Of a DNA stretch of 64,000 bases, positions 17,917 through 29,000 are shown one piece after another. Source of the DNA: an uncultured bacterium (lineage in GTDB: Bacteria > Planctomycetota > UBA1135 > GCA-002686595). Every line of letters starts with the position of its first letter. Positions within the stretch are counted from its first letter, which is position 1. The notes under the pieces were generated by a model. It saw only the letters and a program-made list of their open reading frames with translations. It had not been told where the DNA came from and did no database searches. The stretch lies in the NCBI GenBank assembly GCA_938075305.1, contig CALJGV010000010.1:62001-126000 (forward strand), given 5' to 3'. The translations under genes were made by a program, and so were the position numbers.

Positions 17917-18830
17917 TCGAGGAGGGCCGCGACCCCGCCGGCCTCGAGTCGGGCCAGCTGTTCGACGCCGCGTTCCTCGCGGCGGCGCAGCGGCTCCGTC
18001 TCGTGGCTCGACGCGTGGCGCCCCGCGGCCGCTTCGCCGACCAGCGCTCCAAGGACCGCGGCTCCGGCCTCGAGTTCCAGGACTACCGCCCCTACGTGGC
18101 GGGCGATGACCTGCGGGCCATCGACTGGACCGTGTACCGGCGGCTCGGCCGCGTCTTCCTGCGCCTCTTCGAGGAGCACGAGGACCTGCCGCTCTACCTG
18201 CTCCCGGACGTCTCGCGGAGCGCCTGGGTGGAGAGCGAGCCGCGCGCCGTCCCCGGCCTGCAGGCGTGCCTCGCCCTCGCGGCGGTGGCCCTGGGCCAGC
18301 ACGACAGCGTGGGCGTGTTCCCCTTCGCGGACGACCTCACCGTCCTCCAGCGCCCCACCTCCGGCAAGAACCGGGTCATGGAGCTCGCGCACCGGCTCGA
18401 GAGCGTCACGCCGGGCGGCGAGACCGACCTCGGCACGGCGCTGCGCCGCTTCCGGGGCCTCGGCCTGCGCGAGGGCCTGGTGGTCATCGTCTCGGACTTC
18501 TTCGACCCCGGCGGGATCGACGCGGTGGTGGAGGCCCTCTCGGGGCTCCGACACCGCCTCCTCCTGGTCCAGCTCGTGCGCAGCTCCGACCGCGACCCAT
18601 CCTGGGCGCGCGGGGACCTGCGGCTCGTGGACTGCGAGAGCGGGGATGCCCAGGACGTGTCGGTCACGCCGCAGGTGCTCGACCGCTACCGCGCGGCCTA
18701 TGACCGCTTCGCCGAGGGGCTCGCGGACCTCGCGCGCCGCCGCGGCGCTGGACTGCTCGCCCTGGACGTGGAGTCCGACGTGATCCCCCAGGTGGCGGAC
18801 CTCTTCGAGAACGGGAGGCGAGAGGTTTGA
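17913..18830 (+). CDS. DUF58 domain protein (VWA-like), MoxR partner
   Basis: 305 aa from TTG 17913, overlapping the ATPase stop as TTGA. It contains the DUF58 signature GSGLEFQDYRPYVAGDDLRA followed by IDWTVYRRLGRVFLRLFEEH, then a VWA-like fold with LLPDVSRSA in place of DxSxS and a SDFFDPGGID strand. DUF58 proteins are coupled to MoxR ATPases and to BatA/BatB-type membrane proteins; the molecular role is not settled. The next gene also begins with TTG at a four-base overlap, a repeated coupling style in this operon. Confidence 0.93.
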   Translation: MIEEGRDPAGLESGQLFDAAFLAAAQRLRLVARRVAPRGRFADQRSKDRGSGLEFQDYRPYVAGDDLRAIDWTVYRRLGRVFLRLFEEHEDLPLYLLPDVSRSAWVESEPRAVPGLQACLALAAVALGQHDSVGVFPFADDLTVLQRPTSGKNRVMELAHRLESVTPGGETDLGTALRRFRGLGLREGLVVIVSDFFDPGGIDAVVEALSGLRHRLLLVQLVRSSDRDPSWARGDLRLVDCESGDAQDVSVTPQVLDRYRAAYDRFAEGLADLARRRGAGLLALDVESDVIPQVADLFENGRREV

Positions 18831-20509
18831 GCTTCACCGCGCTCTCCGGCTCCGCGCTCCTCGGCGGGCTCGTCGCCACGGCCGCCGTGCTCTATGCGCT
18901 ACAGCGCCTGCGCGTACGCCATGAGTCGCGCACGGTGGTGACCTCGCTCTTCTGGCGCGAGGCCACCGAGGAGACCCGCGCGCGCTCGCTCTTCGAACGC
19001 TTCCGCCACCCGCTGGCTTACGCCATGGCGCTCCTCTGCGCCGGCCTGATGCTCCTTGGCATCGGGCGACCGGACTCGGACCGCGAGGAGGGGCTACGCC
19101 ACGTCCTCCTTCTGGACGCGTCCGCGGGCATGGCCCGCGCGTCGGGGGAGACCAACCGCTTCGAGCAAGCCCAGGCCGCGCTCGCCGCGGAGTTGGAGCA
19201 GAGCCCCCGCGACCGCACGGAGGTGCTGTGGTGCGGCGAGCACGTGCGGACGATCCTCGCGCCTGGGGAGGACCGCGCCCTCCTGGGCCCGCGGCTCGCC
19301 GGCCGCTCGCCCGACCTCGCGCCGGGGACCCTCGACCGCGCGCTCCGCTCGAGGGCCAGCATGGGGGACGGAGAAGGGGCCGGTCGCCGCTTCGTCCTCT
19401 TCGGCGACGCGCCGGTGGCGCCCGCCACCCTGGCCGCGCTCGGCGCGGACGAGCGGGTGGAGCGAGCGGCCCTAGAGCCCGCCGTGGACGGTGGCATCGG
19501 CATCACCGCCCTCGGCGTCTCGGAGCCCGCCTCGGGGCGCTGGGGCGTGGTCGACCTGTTCATCGAGACCCGCGGAGGCGCGCCCGGCGTCTTCGACCTG
19601 ACCCTGACCCTCGACGGCGAGCGCTTCGAGCGCGGCGGTGTGTCAGGCACGGACGGGGATCGTCGTTCCTTCCTGATCTCCGATGTCCCCGCTGCGGGGG
19701 CGCTGCTCGAAGTGCGCCTCAACACGGACGGGGGAGCCGCGGGCGCGGGCCTCAGCGCCGACGACGTGGCGTCGATCCGGCTCCCGAGTCGCCCGCCGAT
19801 CCGCGTGGTGGTGGATGGGCTGGACCCGGCCTTCGGGGACGCCGTCCGGGCCGTGCTGGCGGCGGACGCCGCCGTGGAGCTGGTCGAGGGGGCCGGAGAG
19901 GCCGACGTGGTCGTCGGCGGTGCTTCAGCCGGGCGGCCGTCCCTGCGCTTCCCTTCCTCTGCTGACCAGGAGGAGGCGATCCTCATCGGGCACGACCAGG
20001 ACGTGGACTCCTCCGCGGCGCTCTCGAGCGCGGTGGGGGAGCTGGGCCTCGACCGGGTCGACGCCTCCGCCCTCGCCGAGTCCCTCGGCCGTCCCCTCGC
20101 CGTCGGCGCGCTCCCCTCGGGGCGCCGGAGCGTCGCCATCTGGTCCGAGCTCATGGACCCCGCCCGCACGAGCTTCCTGGAGAGCCGGGCGTTCCCAGTG
20201 CTGCTGGGCCGGTCGATCCGTTGGCTCGCGCAGGCTCCCGTGCTGACGCCCTACCGGGCCATCGGCCGGCTCGAACCCTCCACCCTCGAGCGGGCGCGGC
20301 CTCCGCTCTCGGCGATGATCACCTCGGACCTCGAGGCGGCCTCGCTGCTCGACCCGACGACGACGGTGCCAGTGACGGCAGGTGCGGCCCTCGCAGAGCC
20401 CAGCCCGGAAGGCGCTGGCCCGTGGCGCCTGTACACCTGGATCCTCCTCCTCGCCCTCGCCGCCCTCTCGGCGGAGTGGGCCCTCTTCCAGCGCGGACGC
20501 ATGCCCTGA
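18827..20509 (+). CDS. BatA-like membrane protein (aerotolerance-type N-terminal domain)
   Basis: 560 aa from TTG 18827 (TTGA overlap with DUF58). The N-terminal 85 residues have the BatA N-terminal layout: a first membrane segment (LLGGLVATAAVLYALQRL), the loop RTVVTSLFWREATEETRARS, and a second segment (HPLAYAMALLCAGLMLLGIG) ending before the VWA-like domain (HVLLLDASAGMARA, where DASAG replaces DxSxS). Middle domains are beta-rich and Asp-rich. A last membrane segment (YTWILLLALAALSAEWALF) is at the C-terminus. Likely works with the MoxR/DUF58 pair at the inner membrane (family inference). Confidence 0.85.
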   Translation: MSFTALSGSALLGGLVATAAVLYALQRLRVRHESRTVVTSLFWREATEETRARSLFERFRHPLAYAMALLCAGLMLLGIGRPDSDREEGLRHVLLLDASAGMARASGETNRFEQAQAALAAELEQSPRDRTEVLWCGEHVRTILAPGEDRALLGPRLAGRSPDLAPGTLDRALRSRASMGDGEGAGRRFVLFGDAPVAPATLAALGADERVERAALEPAVDGGIGITALGVSEPASGRWGVVDLFIETRGGAPGVFDLTLTLDGERFERGGVSGTDGDRRSFLISDVPAAGALLEVRLNTDGGAAGAGLSADDVASIRLPSRPPIRVVVDGLDPAFGDAVRAVLAADAAVELVEGAGEADVVVGGASAGRPSLRFPSSADQEEAILIGHDQDVDSSAALSSAVGELGLDRVDASALAESLGRPLAVGALPSGRRSVAIWSELMDPARTSFLESRAFPVLLGRSIRWLAQAPVLTPYRAIGRLEPSTLERARPPLSAMITSDLEAASLLDPTTTVPVTAGAALAEPSPEGAGPWRLYTWILLLALAALSAEWALFQRGRMP

Positions 20510-20514
20510 ACGTC

Positions 20515-23001
20515 ATGCAGTTCCTCCAGCCCGCACTGCTCGTCCTCTGCGTCGTGGCGCTCCTCCCCTGGGTGGGACCGCTGCGGACCCGCGACCGGAC
20601 CCACGCGCTGCTTCGGTCCCTCGTGCTCCTGCTCATGGTGCTCGCGGCCGCTCGACCGGTCGGGCGGGTGGTCGACGCCACGGCTCACCGCGTGGTGGTG
20701 ATCGATCGAACCGAGAGCGTCACCGCAGAGGCCGACGGGGCGGCGCGCGAGCTCGTGGCGGCGGCCATCGCCGGACGGCAGCCGCAGGAGTCCTACACGT
20801 TGGTTGAGCTCGGCGGCGACGGCCGACCGGCCCTCGAGGGATTCGAGGACGTCGAGCGGCGCACGGTGATGGGCTCGGGCGGGTCCTCCCTCGGGCGCGC
20901 CCTCGAGGCGGCCCTGCGGGAGATCCCCGAGGGGGCGCAGGACGCCTCGGTGACCGTGCTCTCCGACGGCCTCGCCACCGAGGACCCCGGCGGCGCCCAT
21001 TGGGCCGCAGCCCTGGCGGACGCGGCGGCCCGCGGGGTCGGCGTGGAGTGGAAGGCCCTCGACGGGGCAGCAGGCAACCTCTGCCCCGTGGGTCTCGACG
21101 TCGTCGGCGGCTCGGGCCGGGTCGGGCAGCAGGTGAACCTGGACGTCACCCTCCTGGGCGGCGGGCAGGTGGTGAGCTGCGCCCTGATCGGGCCGGAGGG
21201 CGAGCTCGACCGGGCGGAGGGGATCGCCGTGAACGGGCGGACGCGCCTGCGCCTGGGCTTCGAGCCCGAGGTCGCTGGATTCATGGACCTCGCCGTCGAG
21301 GTCACGGTCACCGACGGAGCGGACCCGGTGGGCGGCGACCTCCGGATGGAACGAACCCTCTGCGTCCAGGACCCCACCCGGGTCCTCTACCTCGGCGACC
21401 GCGTGGCGGGCGGCGGCGCGGCGCTGGCGGACCTCGTGGGCGGCGGGTTCGAGCTCGACGTGGCGGACGGCATGCCCACGGCGGAGTCCCTGAACCGCGC
21501 GGAGCTGGTGGTCCTGGATGACCGCCCCGCGACCGCCGTGCCCGAGGCGTGGCAGGAGGAGATCGTCCAGCGCGTCTCCTCAGGTCGCGTCGGCCTGCTG
21601 GCCGCGGGCGGCGACGCCGCCTTCGGTCCCGGCGGCTTCCACGACCAGCCCCTGGAGGAACTCCTCCCGGTGGAGTTCGTCCAGAAGGAGGAGAAGCGCG
21701 ACCCCAGCACGACGCTCGTGGTGATCATCGACACCTCGGGCTCCATGGGGGGCAACCGCGTGCAGCTCGCCAAGGAGGTGGCGCGGCTCTCCATCCGGCG
21801 GCTCCTGCCCCACGACAAGGTGGGCCTGGTGGAGTTCTACGGCGCCAAGCGCTGGGCGGTGCCGATCCAGCCCGCGTCGAACTCCATCGAGATCGAGCGC
21901 GCCCTCAACCGCCTCGACGCGGGCGGCGGCACGGTGATCCTGCCCGCCATCGAGGAGGCCTACTACGGGCTCAAGAACGTCCGCACGCGCTTCAAGCACG
22001 TGATGATCCTCACCGACGGCGGCGTGGAGACGGGCGCCTTCGAGCCGCTCCTGCGCCGTATGGCCCAGGAGGGCATGAACGTCTCCACGGTCCTGATCGG
22101 ATCGGATGCCCACTCCGAGTTCCTCGTGGGGCTCGCGAACTGGGGGCAGGGGCGCTTCTACTCGGTGCCCAACCGATTCAACCTCCCCGAGATCCTCCTC
22201 AAGCAGCCGGCGAGCGCCAAGCTCCCCGCCTACCGCCCCGGCGTCGTCCAGGTGCGCGCCCGCGGCGGCGCCGCATGGTGGGGGGAGGTGGACCCCGAGT
22301 CGACCCCGCCGCTGGGGGGATACGTGGAGACACGGGCCCGCCCGGGGGCCGAGCGGGTCCTCGAGACCGCCGACGAGGGGCACCCGATTCTCGCCTCCTG
22401 GCGCTACGGGCTGGGCCGGGTGAGCGCCATGACCACCGAGCCCACGGGGCCGGGAACCGAGCCCTGGCAGGGCTGGGACGGCTACGGCGAGCTCATGGCC
22501 CGCGCCCTCGCGCGGACCGCTTCGGACACCGCCGCCCCCTTCGCGTTCCGCCTCGACCGGGACCCCGATGGCGTCCTCCTCGTGGCGGAGCGCCGCGCAG
22601 CGGCCGCCGGCGCGCAACCCGCCGCCGAGCGCTGGGTCGACGGCGCGGATGAACCCGACCGCCTCTCCTTCGAGCAGGTCTCGCCGGACCGTTTCGAGGC
22701 GCGCCTACCCGTCCGCCACGACGAGGGGCTCCGGGTCCTCGCGGGCGCCGCGGATCGGCCGGCTCGGGAGCGCCTCGCCCTCGATGCCCTCGGCGGCAGC
22801 GTCCGCGAGCTGCAGGTCGACCCCGTCGTTGCCAGACGGTTCGGCGCGGCGCTGGCCGCCTCGCCCGCCGCGGAGCGGCAGGGCGGCGTGAGCGCGTTGA
22901 AGGAGCTCTCCCCCTGGTTCGCCTTCCTCGCGCTCCTCGTCTACTTCCTCGACATCGCGTATCGACGCTGGCCCCGGGGCGAGACCCGACGCTCCTCATG
23001 A
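20515..23001 (+). CDS. VWA-domain membrane protein with amidotransferase-like fold region
   Basis: 828 aa from ATG 20515, 5 bases after the previous stop; a longer upstream frame lies inside the preceding gene. Two N-terminal membrane segments (LQPALLVLCVVALLPWVG and HALLRSLVLLLMVLAAA) precede a degenerate VWA (VVVIDRTESV). A second, intact VWA has the MIDAS sequence DTSGS at residues 406-410 with ILTDGG later. The stretch before it (VLYLGDRVAGG, LVVLDDRPATAVPEAW) resembles the glutamine-amidotransferase-like fold found in related VWA proteins. A C-terminal membrane segment (WFAFLALLVYFLDIAYRRW) closes it. Its stop overlaps the giant TPR gene by four bases. Confidence 0.88.
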   Translation: MQFLQPALLVLCVVALLPWVGPLRTRDRTHALLRSLVLLLMVLAAARPVGRVVDATAHRVVVIDRTESVTAEADGAARELVAAAIAGRQPQESYTLVELGGDGRPALEGFEDVERRTVMGSGGSSLGRALEAALREIPEGAQDASVTVLSDGLATEDPGGAHWAAALADAAARGVGVEWKALDGAAGNLCPVGLDVVGGSGRVGQQVNLDVTLLGGGQVVSCALIGPEGELDRAEGIAVNGRTRLRLGFEPEVAGFMDLAVEVTVTDGADPVGGDLRMERTLCVQDPTRVLYLGDRVAGGGAALADLVGGGFELDVADGMPTAESLNRAELVVLDDRPATAVPEAWQEEIVQRVSSGRVGLLAAGGDAAFGPGGFHDQPLEELLPVEFVQKEEKRDPSTTLVVIIDTSGSMGGNRVQLAKEVARLSIRRLLPHDKVGLVEFYGAKRWAVPIQPASNSIEIERALNRLDAGGGTVILPAIEEAYYGLKNVRTRFKHVMILTDGGVETGAFEPLLRRMAQEGMNVSTVLIGSDAHSEFLVGLANWGQGRFYSVPNRFNLPEILLKQPASAKLPAYRPGVVQVRARGGAAWWGEVDPESTPPLGGYVETRARPGAERVLETADEGHPILASWRYGLGRVSAMTTEPTGPGTEPWQGWDGYGELMARALARTASDTAAPFAFRLDRDPDGVLLVAERRAAAAGAQPAAERWVDGADEPDRLSFEQVSPDRFEARLPVRHDEGLRVLAGAADRPARERLALDALGGSVRELQVDPVVARRFGAALAASPAAERQGGVSALKELSPWFAFLALLVYFLDIAYRRWPRGETRRSS

Positions 23002-26000
23002 CCGACGCCCTCCGCGCCATGAACCGCCTCGCCCTCGGGCTCGTGCTCGTCCTCACGGGCTCCGTGCCCATGGAGCCCCTGGCGGCGCAGTCCATCCAGG
23101 GCATCAGGCTCTCCCCGGCCCAGGGGCGCTCCGTGCTCAAGGGGATCGCCGCCGCGAAGGGGAGCGGCGCGGTCATTGTGATCAACAACGGGGCGACCCA
23201 GGGGGTGCCGGTGGCCCCCGAGGAGGAGCCGGTGGTCAAGGAGCTCCCCCCTGAGCTCCTGGCGCGGCTCAGCGGGCTTGAGGGGCAGGGCCTCGGCTCG
23301 GCCGAGGCCCGCACCGAGGCCGGCGCCCTCTTCAGCGCCGCGGCGGCCTACCCGGGGGGCGTCGACCTCCTCAAGGACGAGCTCCGCAAGCTCTCCCGTG
23401 GGAAGAGCGATGCCGTCACGACGCGCCGGATCCTGGGCTGGGTGGCCTGGCGTCACGGCGACCTGAAGGACGCCACGCGCGAGTTCAAGCGCCTCGCCAA
23501 GGACGAGGGGGACCTCGACAGCCGGCTGGCGTATGCGCAGCTCCTCGACGCCCGCGGCGAGACGGCCGACGCCCTCGAGGCTTACGGCGCGCTGCTGCCC
23601 GACGTCGAGGACTCCGAGCAGCGCACCCGCCTGCGCCTGCGTATGGCGCTCATGTCCATGGAGACCGGAGGGGAGGACCAGAAGGACGCCCTCGCCCGCT
23701 TCGCGACGGAGCCCGATGTCACGCCGGAGCTCCGGAACCGCTGCGCCACCGTGCTCGCGCTCCTCGGGCGCCCCGGGGAGGCGGCCGCGCTCTACGTCGT
23801 GCCGGCCGTGGCGCCGGAGGGCGCGCCCACGGACGAGGTCAAGCGGCGCCGCAAGGCCGCGGCCAACGGGGAGCTTCGCGTCGCCGAGTGGTCCATCGGC
23901 GCCCGGGACTGGGCGCGGGCCCAGGACGCCGCCTGGCGCGGCGTGCACCTCTCCACGGTGGCTCGGGAGCGGCGCTACGGCCTGACGCTCCTGGCCGAGG
24001 CGCACCGCGGCGACGGCACCCTTCCGGCGCTCCTCGCGCGCTTCGACTCCGAGCGGGAGGGCCTCCCGCCCGAGGCGCGCCGCATGTGGATCGAGCTGCT
24101 GCGGGAGACCGGGGAGACCGACGAGGCCATCGCCATGACCCAGGGGGACTCCGCGGCGACCTTCAGCCGCGAGGACCGGGTCCGGCTGCTGGAGATGTAC
24201 CGCGAGGCGGACCGCGTGCAGGAGATGCTCGGGGTCTACCGGGACTGGATCGCAGGCGAACCTGACGAGCTGCTCTGGCGCCAGGGGCTCTGCCGCCACC
24301 ACCTCGAGAACGGGAACCGGGCCGCGGCCATCGAAGTGTGGGAGTCGTGGTTCCCGGCAGACGGCACCGGGTCCATCGAGCCGGGCGCGCTCCTCGAGGC
24401 CGCGGAGATGCTGCGCAGCCTCGGGCTCGACGAGCTGGCCGTCCGCGCCGCCGAGCGCGTTGTCGAAGGCGCCGACCTGCGGGAGACGGCGCTGCTCTTC
24501 CTCTTCGAGCTTCGCCTCGAGCGCGGGCAGATCGACGCCGCCCGGGAGAGCCTGGATCGCCTCGATGGGATGGCGCCGGCCGGGTCCGCCGCGCGCATGC
24601 CGCTCTCCGACGGGTACGAGCGCATCGGCGAGCTGGAGAGCGCGGTCCGGACCCTGGAGGGGGTCCGCGCCGCCCGCGGCGAGGGCCGCGCGGGCGAGGA
24701 CCTTGAGATGCGGCTGGCGTGGCTGTACTCGGAGGTCGGTAGGGAGGAGCAGGCGCTGGAGCTGTGGCGAGAGCTGTGGCTGCGGGTGAAGTCCCTCTCC
24801 CGCCGACGCTTCGTGGAGGACCGCATGATGACCGTGGCCGCCCGGCTCGGCGTGCTGGCGGACATCGCCATCGACATCGAGCGCAAGCTCGTGGGCGGCG
24901 AGGCCACCGATCGGGACAGCGGGCTCCTCGTGCGCCTCTACACCAAGGTGGGGGACGCGGTCTCGGCCGCTGAGATCATCGACGAGTTCCTCAAGCTGAA
25001 GGGCGGGTCCGAGCTGGAGGCCCTGTCGGAGAAGGCGCGGGTCTACCTCGCCTGCAACGACTTCTTCAACTACGAGGAGGCGGTCGGACGCCTCATCGAG
25101 ATCGACCCGGACGGCCGCCCCGACTACTACCGTCAGCTCGCCATGAGCCAGCTCGAGCGGGGCCGGCCGGACGAGGCGCGGACCACGCTCATGCGGCTCC
25201 AGGAGCTGCCCGGGGGCGACGACTCCTCGGCCGAGTTCGAGGCGGGGGTGCTCTCCCTCTCGGGCATGCGCGAGGAGGCCATCGACGCCTACCGGCGCGG
25301 GCTGGTGGCGCACCCCGAGCGCATCGACTCGTACCTGCTCATGGCGGGCCTGATGAAGCAGGTCAAGCAGGCGGACCGTGCGGTGGGGATGTTCCAGTTC
25401 CTGGCGGAGACGGCGCCCAAGGACGACGTGTTCACCATCGCCATCGACGGGCTCCTCAACATGCTCGTGGACGCGCCGCCCCGCCCGGAGATGGTGCAGT
25501 GGGCGCGCCGCATCACCCTCGAGCGCCTCGCGGGACGCGAGGATGCGGCGTACCTCTACCAGCTCCTGGCTGACCTCGCGGAGGAGACCGGGGACGACAA
25601 GGGGCAGGTCACGGCCCTCCAGAGCCTGCTCGCGTCCGCCGGGCCGCGCCGCGCGTCGGTGCTGCGCGAGCTCATGGAGCTCTCCAAGCCTGCCCGGGCG
25701 AGCTTCAACGTGAAGGGGCGAGAGGGTGACGAGGAGCAGCTGCTCGCCTTCGGTCGCCGGCTGGTCGGGCTCGGCGAGCTGGTCCCGCCGGAGGTCTTCC
25801 TGGACCTCGGCGACGCCTTTCTGGAGGCGGGGGACGAGCGGTCCGCGGCGCGGACCTTCGATCTCACCCGTGAGTTCCCCGACGGGGAGATGTATCAGAA
25901 GAGCGCGGCGGAGCGCTTCGAGAAGGCGGGCTACACCGAGCGGTCGCTGGAGCGTTACCAGGCGGTGCTCGCTGCGAGCCCGTCGGACATCGGACTGCTG

Positions 26001-29000
26001 ACCAAGGTCGGCGAGCTGCGTGAGGCACTAGGGGACGACGCCGCCGCGCTGGAGCTCTATCGGCGCGCCCACGGGATCCTCATCGGCCGCCGCTTGCTCC
26101 TGGAGAACAAGCGCGAGGAGGAGGAGGACAAGCTCCGCCGCTTCATGCCCCGCAACGTGGACGAGCTGGACCAGTTCGGTGAGCGTGTCTTGAGGGGCAT
26201 GCTCGCCACCATGACGGAGGCCGAGCTGGAGGGCTTCCTCGCGGACCAGGTCGGCGCCGTGGAGCTGGAGCTGCCGCGGGCCTTCGCGGCCGCGGACGCG
26301 GACCGCGGCGGAGAGGGGGTGGAGCCCTTGGCGCGGCGCATCGCCCAGCACCCGCGCCTCGGGAGCCGCGCCGAGATCGTGCGGCGCGTCAGCTTCGGGA
26401 CGGGCCGGGTGGACGCTGCCCAGGCCCTGGACGAGCTCTTGCTCGCGGCCTTCCCCGGGGACGATCGGCTCCTGGAGGACGCCATGGTGACCCGGGTCCG
26501 TTGGGGCCTGGTCCCGCAGGCGACGGTGCTCCTGGCGAGCCTCCCAGGGGACCGCGACGACGCGAACCGCTGGCGCTCGCGCCTCGGCGGAGGGAGCGCG
26601 GAGCTCGGAGACAACGGTGGCCAGATCCCCTTCGATGAGGCCGTCGCTGCGGCGCTACCCGCGGTCGCGGCGGGGGACCTCGAGCGGGTCCGCGCCGTCG
26701 TTCAACGGGCGAACGTGGGCCGGCTCGAGGAGGACGAGCTCCAGGGCATGGCGGTGCTCTTCGCGGCGGCGAGGAGCGCCGACGACGAGGAGCTGGCCCT
26801 CCGCGTCGCCCGCGATTGGCTGCGGCTCTCCCTGGCGAGCTCCCCGAATCCCTACCAGATCGAGGAGCTGATCGACGCCATGGTGCCAGCGCTCGGCGAG
26901 GAGACCGGCCTCGCCCTGGCCCGCTACCTGGTGGGCTTGATCGTGGGGGACCCGGAGAAGAACTCGCGCCTGGTGCGGGTCCTGCCGAAGCTCGCCGACC
27001 GCTTCGGCGAGGCGGCGGTCTCGGCCGAACAGGTCCAGGCGCTGGTGGACGGCTTCGGTGAGGCCTACGCCTTCGGGCTGGTCCCGGTCCTGCTCCTTCT
27101 GCCTGAGGAGGACCGCTCCTCGTCGCTGCGGTCCATCTGGTCGAAGCTGGAGGCCCAGGGGCGAGCGCGGTTCCTGCTCGGCATGATCGCCGAGGCCCCC
27201 GGGGAGCTCCCCGGGGAGATGGCGGACTTCATCCGCGATTCCCTCCCGGGGGCGCTGGAGGACGGCGCGGACCTCCTGGAGTTCTATGTGTCCCGGCTGG
27301 TCGACGTGCCGCACAGTCACCAGTTGGTGCTCGACGTGTGCCGTGAGATCCGGTCGACCCTGGGCTCCCAGGTGGAGATCCTGGACGCCGCGATCGTGAT
27401 CCACCGCTGCGCGCTCGAGGGGCCCGAGGGGCTCGTGGACGAGGGCGCCGCGGCGTTCGTGGCGCTCGCCGGGGATGCCGAAGACGACTACCAGCGGCGC
27501 CAGGCCACGGAGCAGCTCGCGGCTGCCTTCGATGGGCCCGCACGGGACGCGTTCATGGCCGCGCTCGCGGAAGAGGCCCCCCAGTCGCCGACGGCGACCC
27601 CCCTCGACTTCTCCCGGGCGATGCTCTACTTCAACTGGGACCTGCCCGCGGAGGCGCTCGCGCTGCTCGAGGGGTTCGAGCCGGACGAGGACACGGAGTG
27701 GAGGCGGCTCGACCTGATCCGCGATGCCCAGCTGCGGCTGGGCCAGGAGCTCGCCGCCGCGCAGACGCTCGTCCGCCGCGTCCCCGTCGCGAAAGACGAC
27801 GACGACAAGAAGCGCGTGCTTCGGCAGGCCGTGCGGGCCTGGGAGCGGCTCGAGGCCCCCGAGGTCGCTCTCGAGGCGCAGCGAATGCTCGACGACCTCG
27901 GCGACGGGTCCGAACCGGGTTCCGCTGGGTTCGTCCTCCCGCCGGGGACCCTGTCCCTCACGATCGGCGGCGTCACCTACAGTGCCGATGACAAGCCTGA
28001 GAAGGAGGGGCTGCCGCGGACGTTCCGTGAGGTCCGCGAGGCACTGGGCGCGGGGGAAGCGGAGGACGCGGCGCGCATCTTCCGTCGGCTCTGGCGAGAG
28101 TTCCCCGTGGGCCAGCCCGCGGCGCGCGTGTCGTCCTTCATCTTCTATCGCCGCTCTCCCCTCGGCAACCTGCGCTGGCCCGGGGAGCCTGCCCCGAGCG
28201 GGGATGACCCCGGGGCCGAGGACCGCAGGCGAGGAGGGCTCGTCGCCTTCCGTGCCCCCGCGGCTCCGGAGCGGCCGCCCGCGCCCGACGCCTACGAGAA
28301 GCTCGCCGCCTATCCCGAGATCGTGGCGGAGCAGGAGCGCTACCTGCGCGGAGTGCAGCCGGCAGAGCTGGACCGGATCCAGAAGCTCACCCGTGGCATG
28401 CTCCAGGCCGAGGTGGCCGAGGGCGGGGCCGAGGTGGTGCTCGAGCGGCTCCTGGCCGAGGTGAGCCGGTCCGGCGGGCGCCTGGCGCAGATCCAGCTCC
28501 TGACGCTCCTGGATCTCCATCCTGAGCTGATCTCCGGAGAGGCCGCGGTGGCGCTTGAGGGCCTCGTGAGCACCATGCCCCCCATGGACGCGGCCCAGGT
28601 CATGCGGCTGGCGCGGACCCTCCTGCGGAGCGGCGACCGCGGCATGGCGCTGCGGTTGTACGAGTGGTGCGCCCTGATCGGGATCGCCAGCGAGAGCCCC
28701 TTCGGTGACGACGGCGCCTACGTGATCTCGAGCGTCCCGCTGCCCGAGCTGATCGAGGACGTGAAGGAGAACCTCGTGGGCGAGGAGCGCATCGCGCCGA
28801 TCGCCGCGCTGCTCAGGAGCATGTCGGGGGGCCGTCCCTGGGAGGTCGAGCGAACCCAGGCGCTCGCGGTGAAGACCTGGGCCGAGCTCGTCGGACCCGC
28901 CGAGGCGCTCCAGCGGCTGGGCAGGATCGCCGTGGACAGCCTGGACCTCTCGAAGGGGCTCCAGCGCCCGGTGGCTGTGCAGCTCGCACCCCTGTACCTC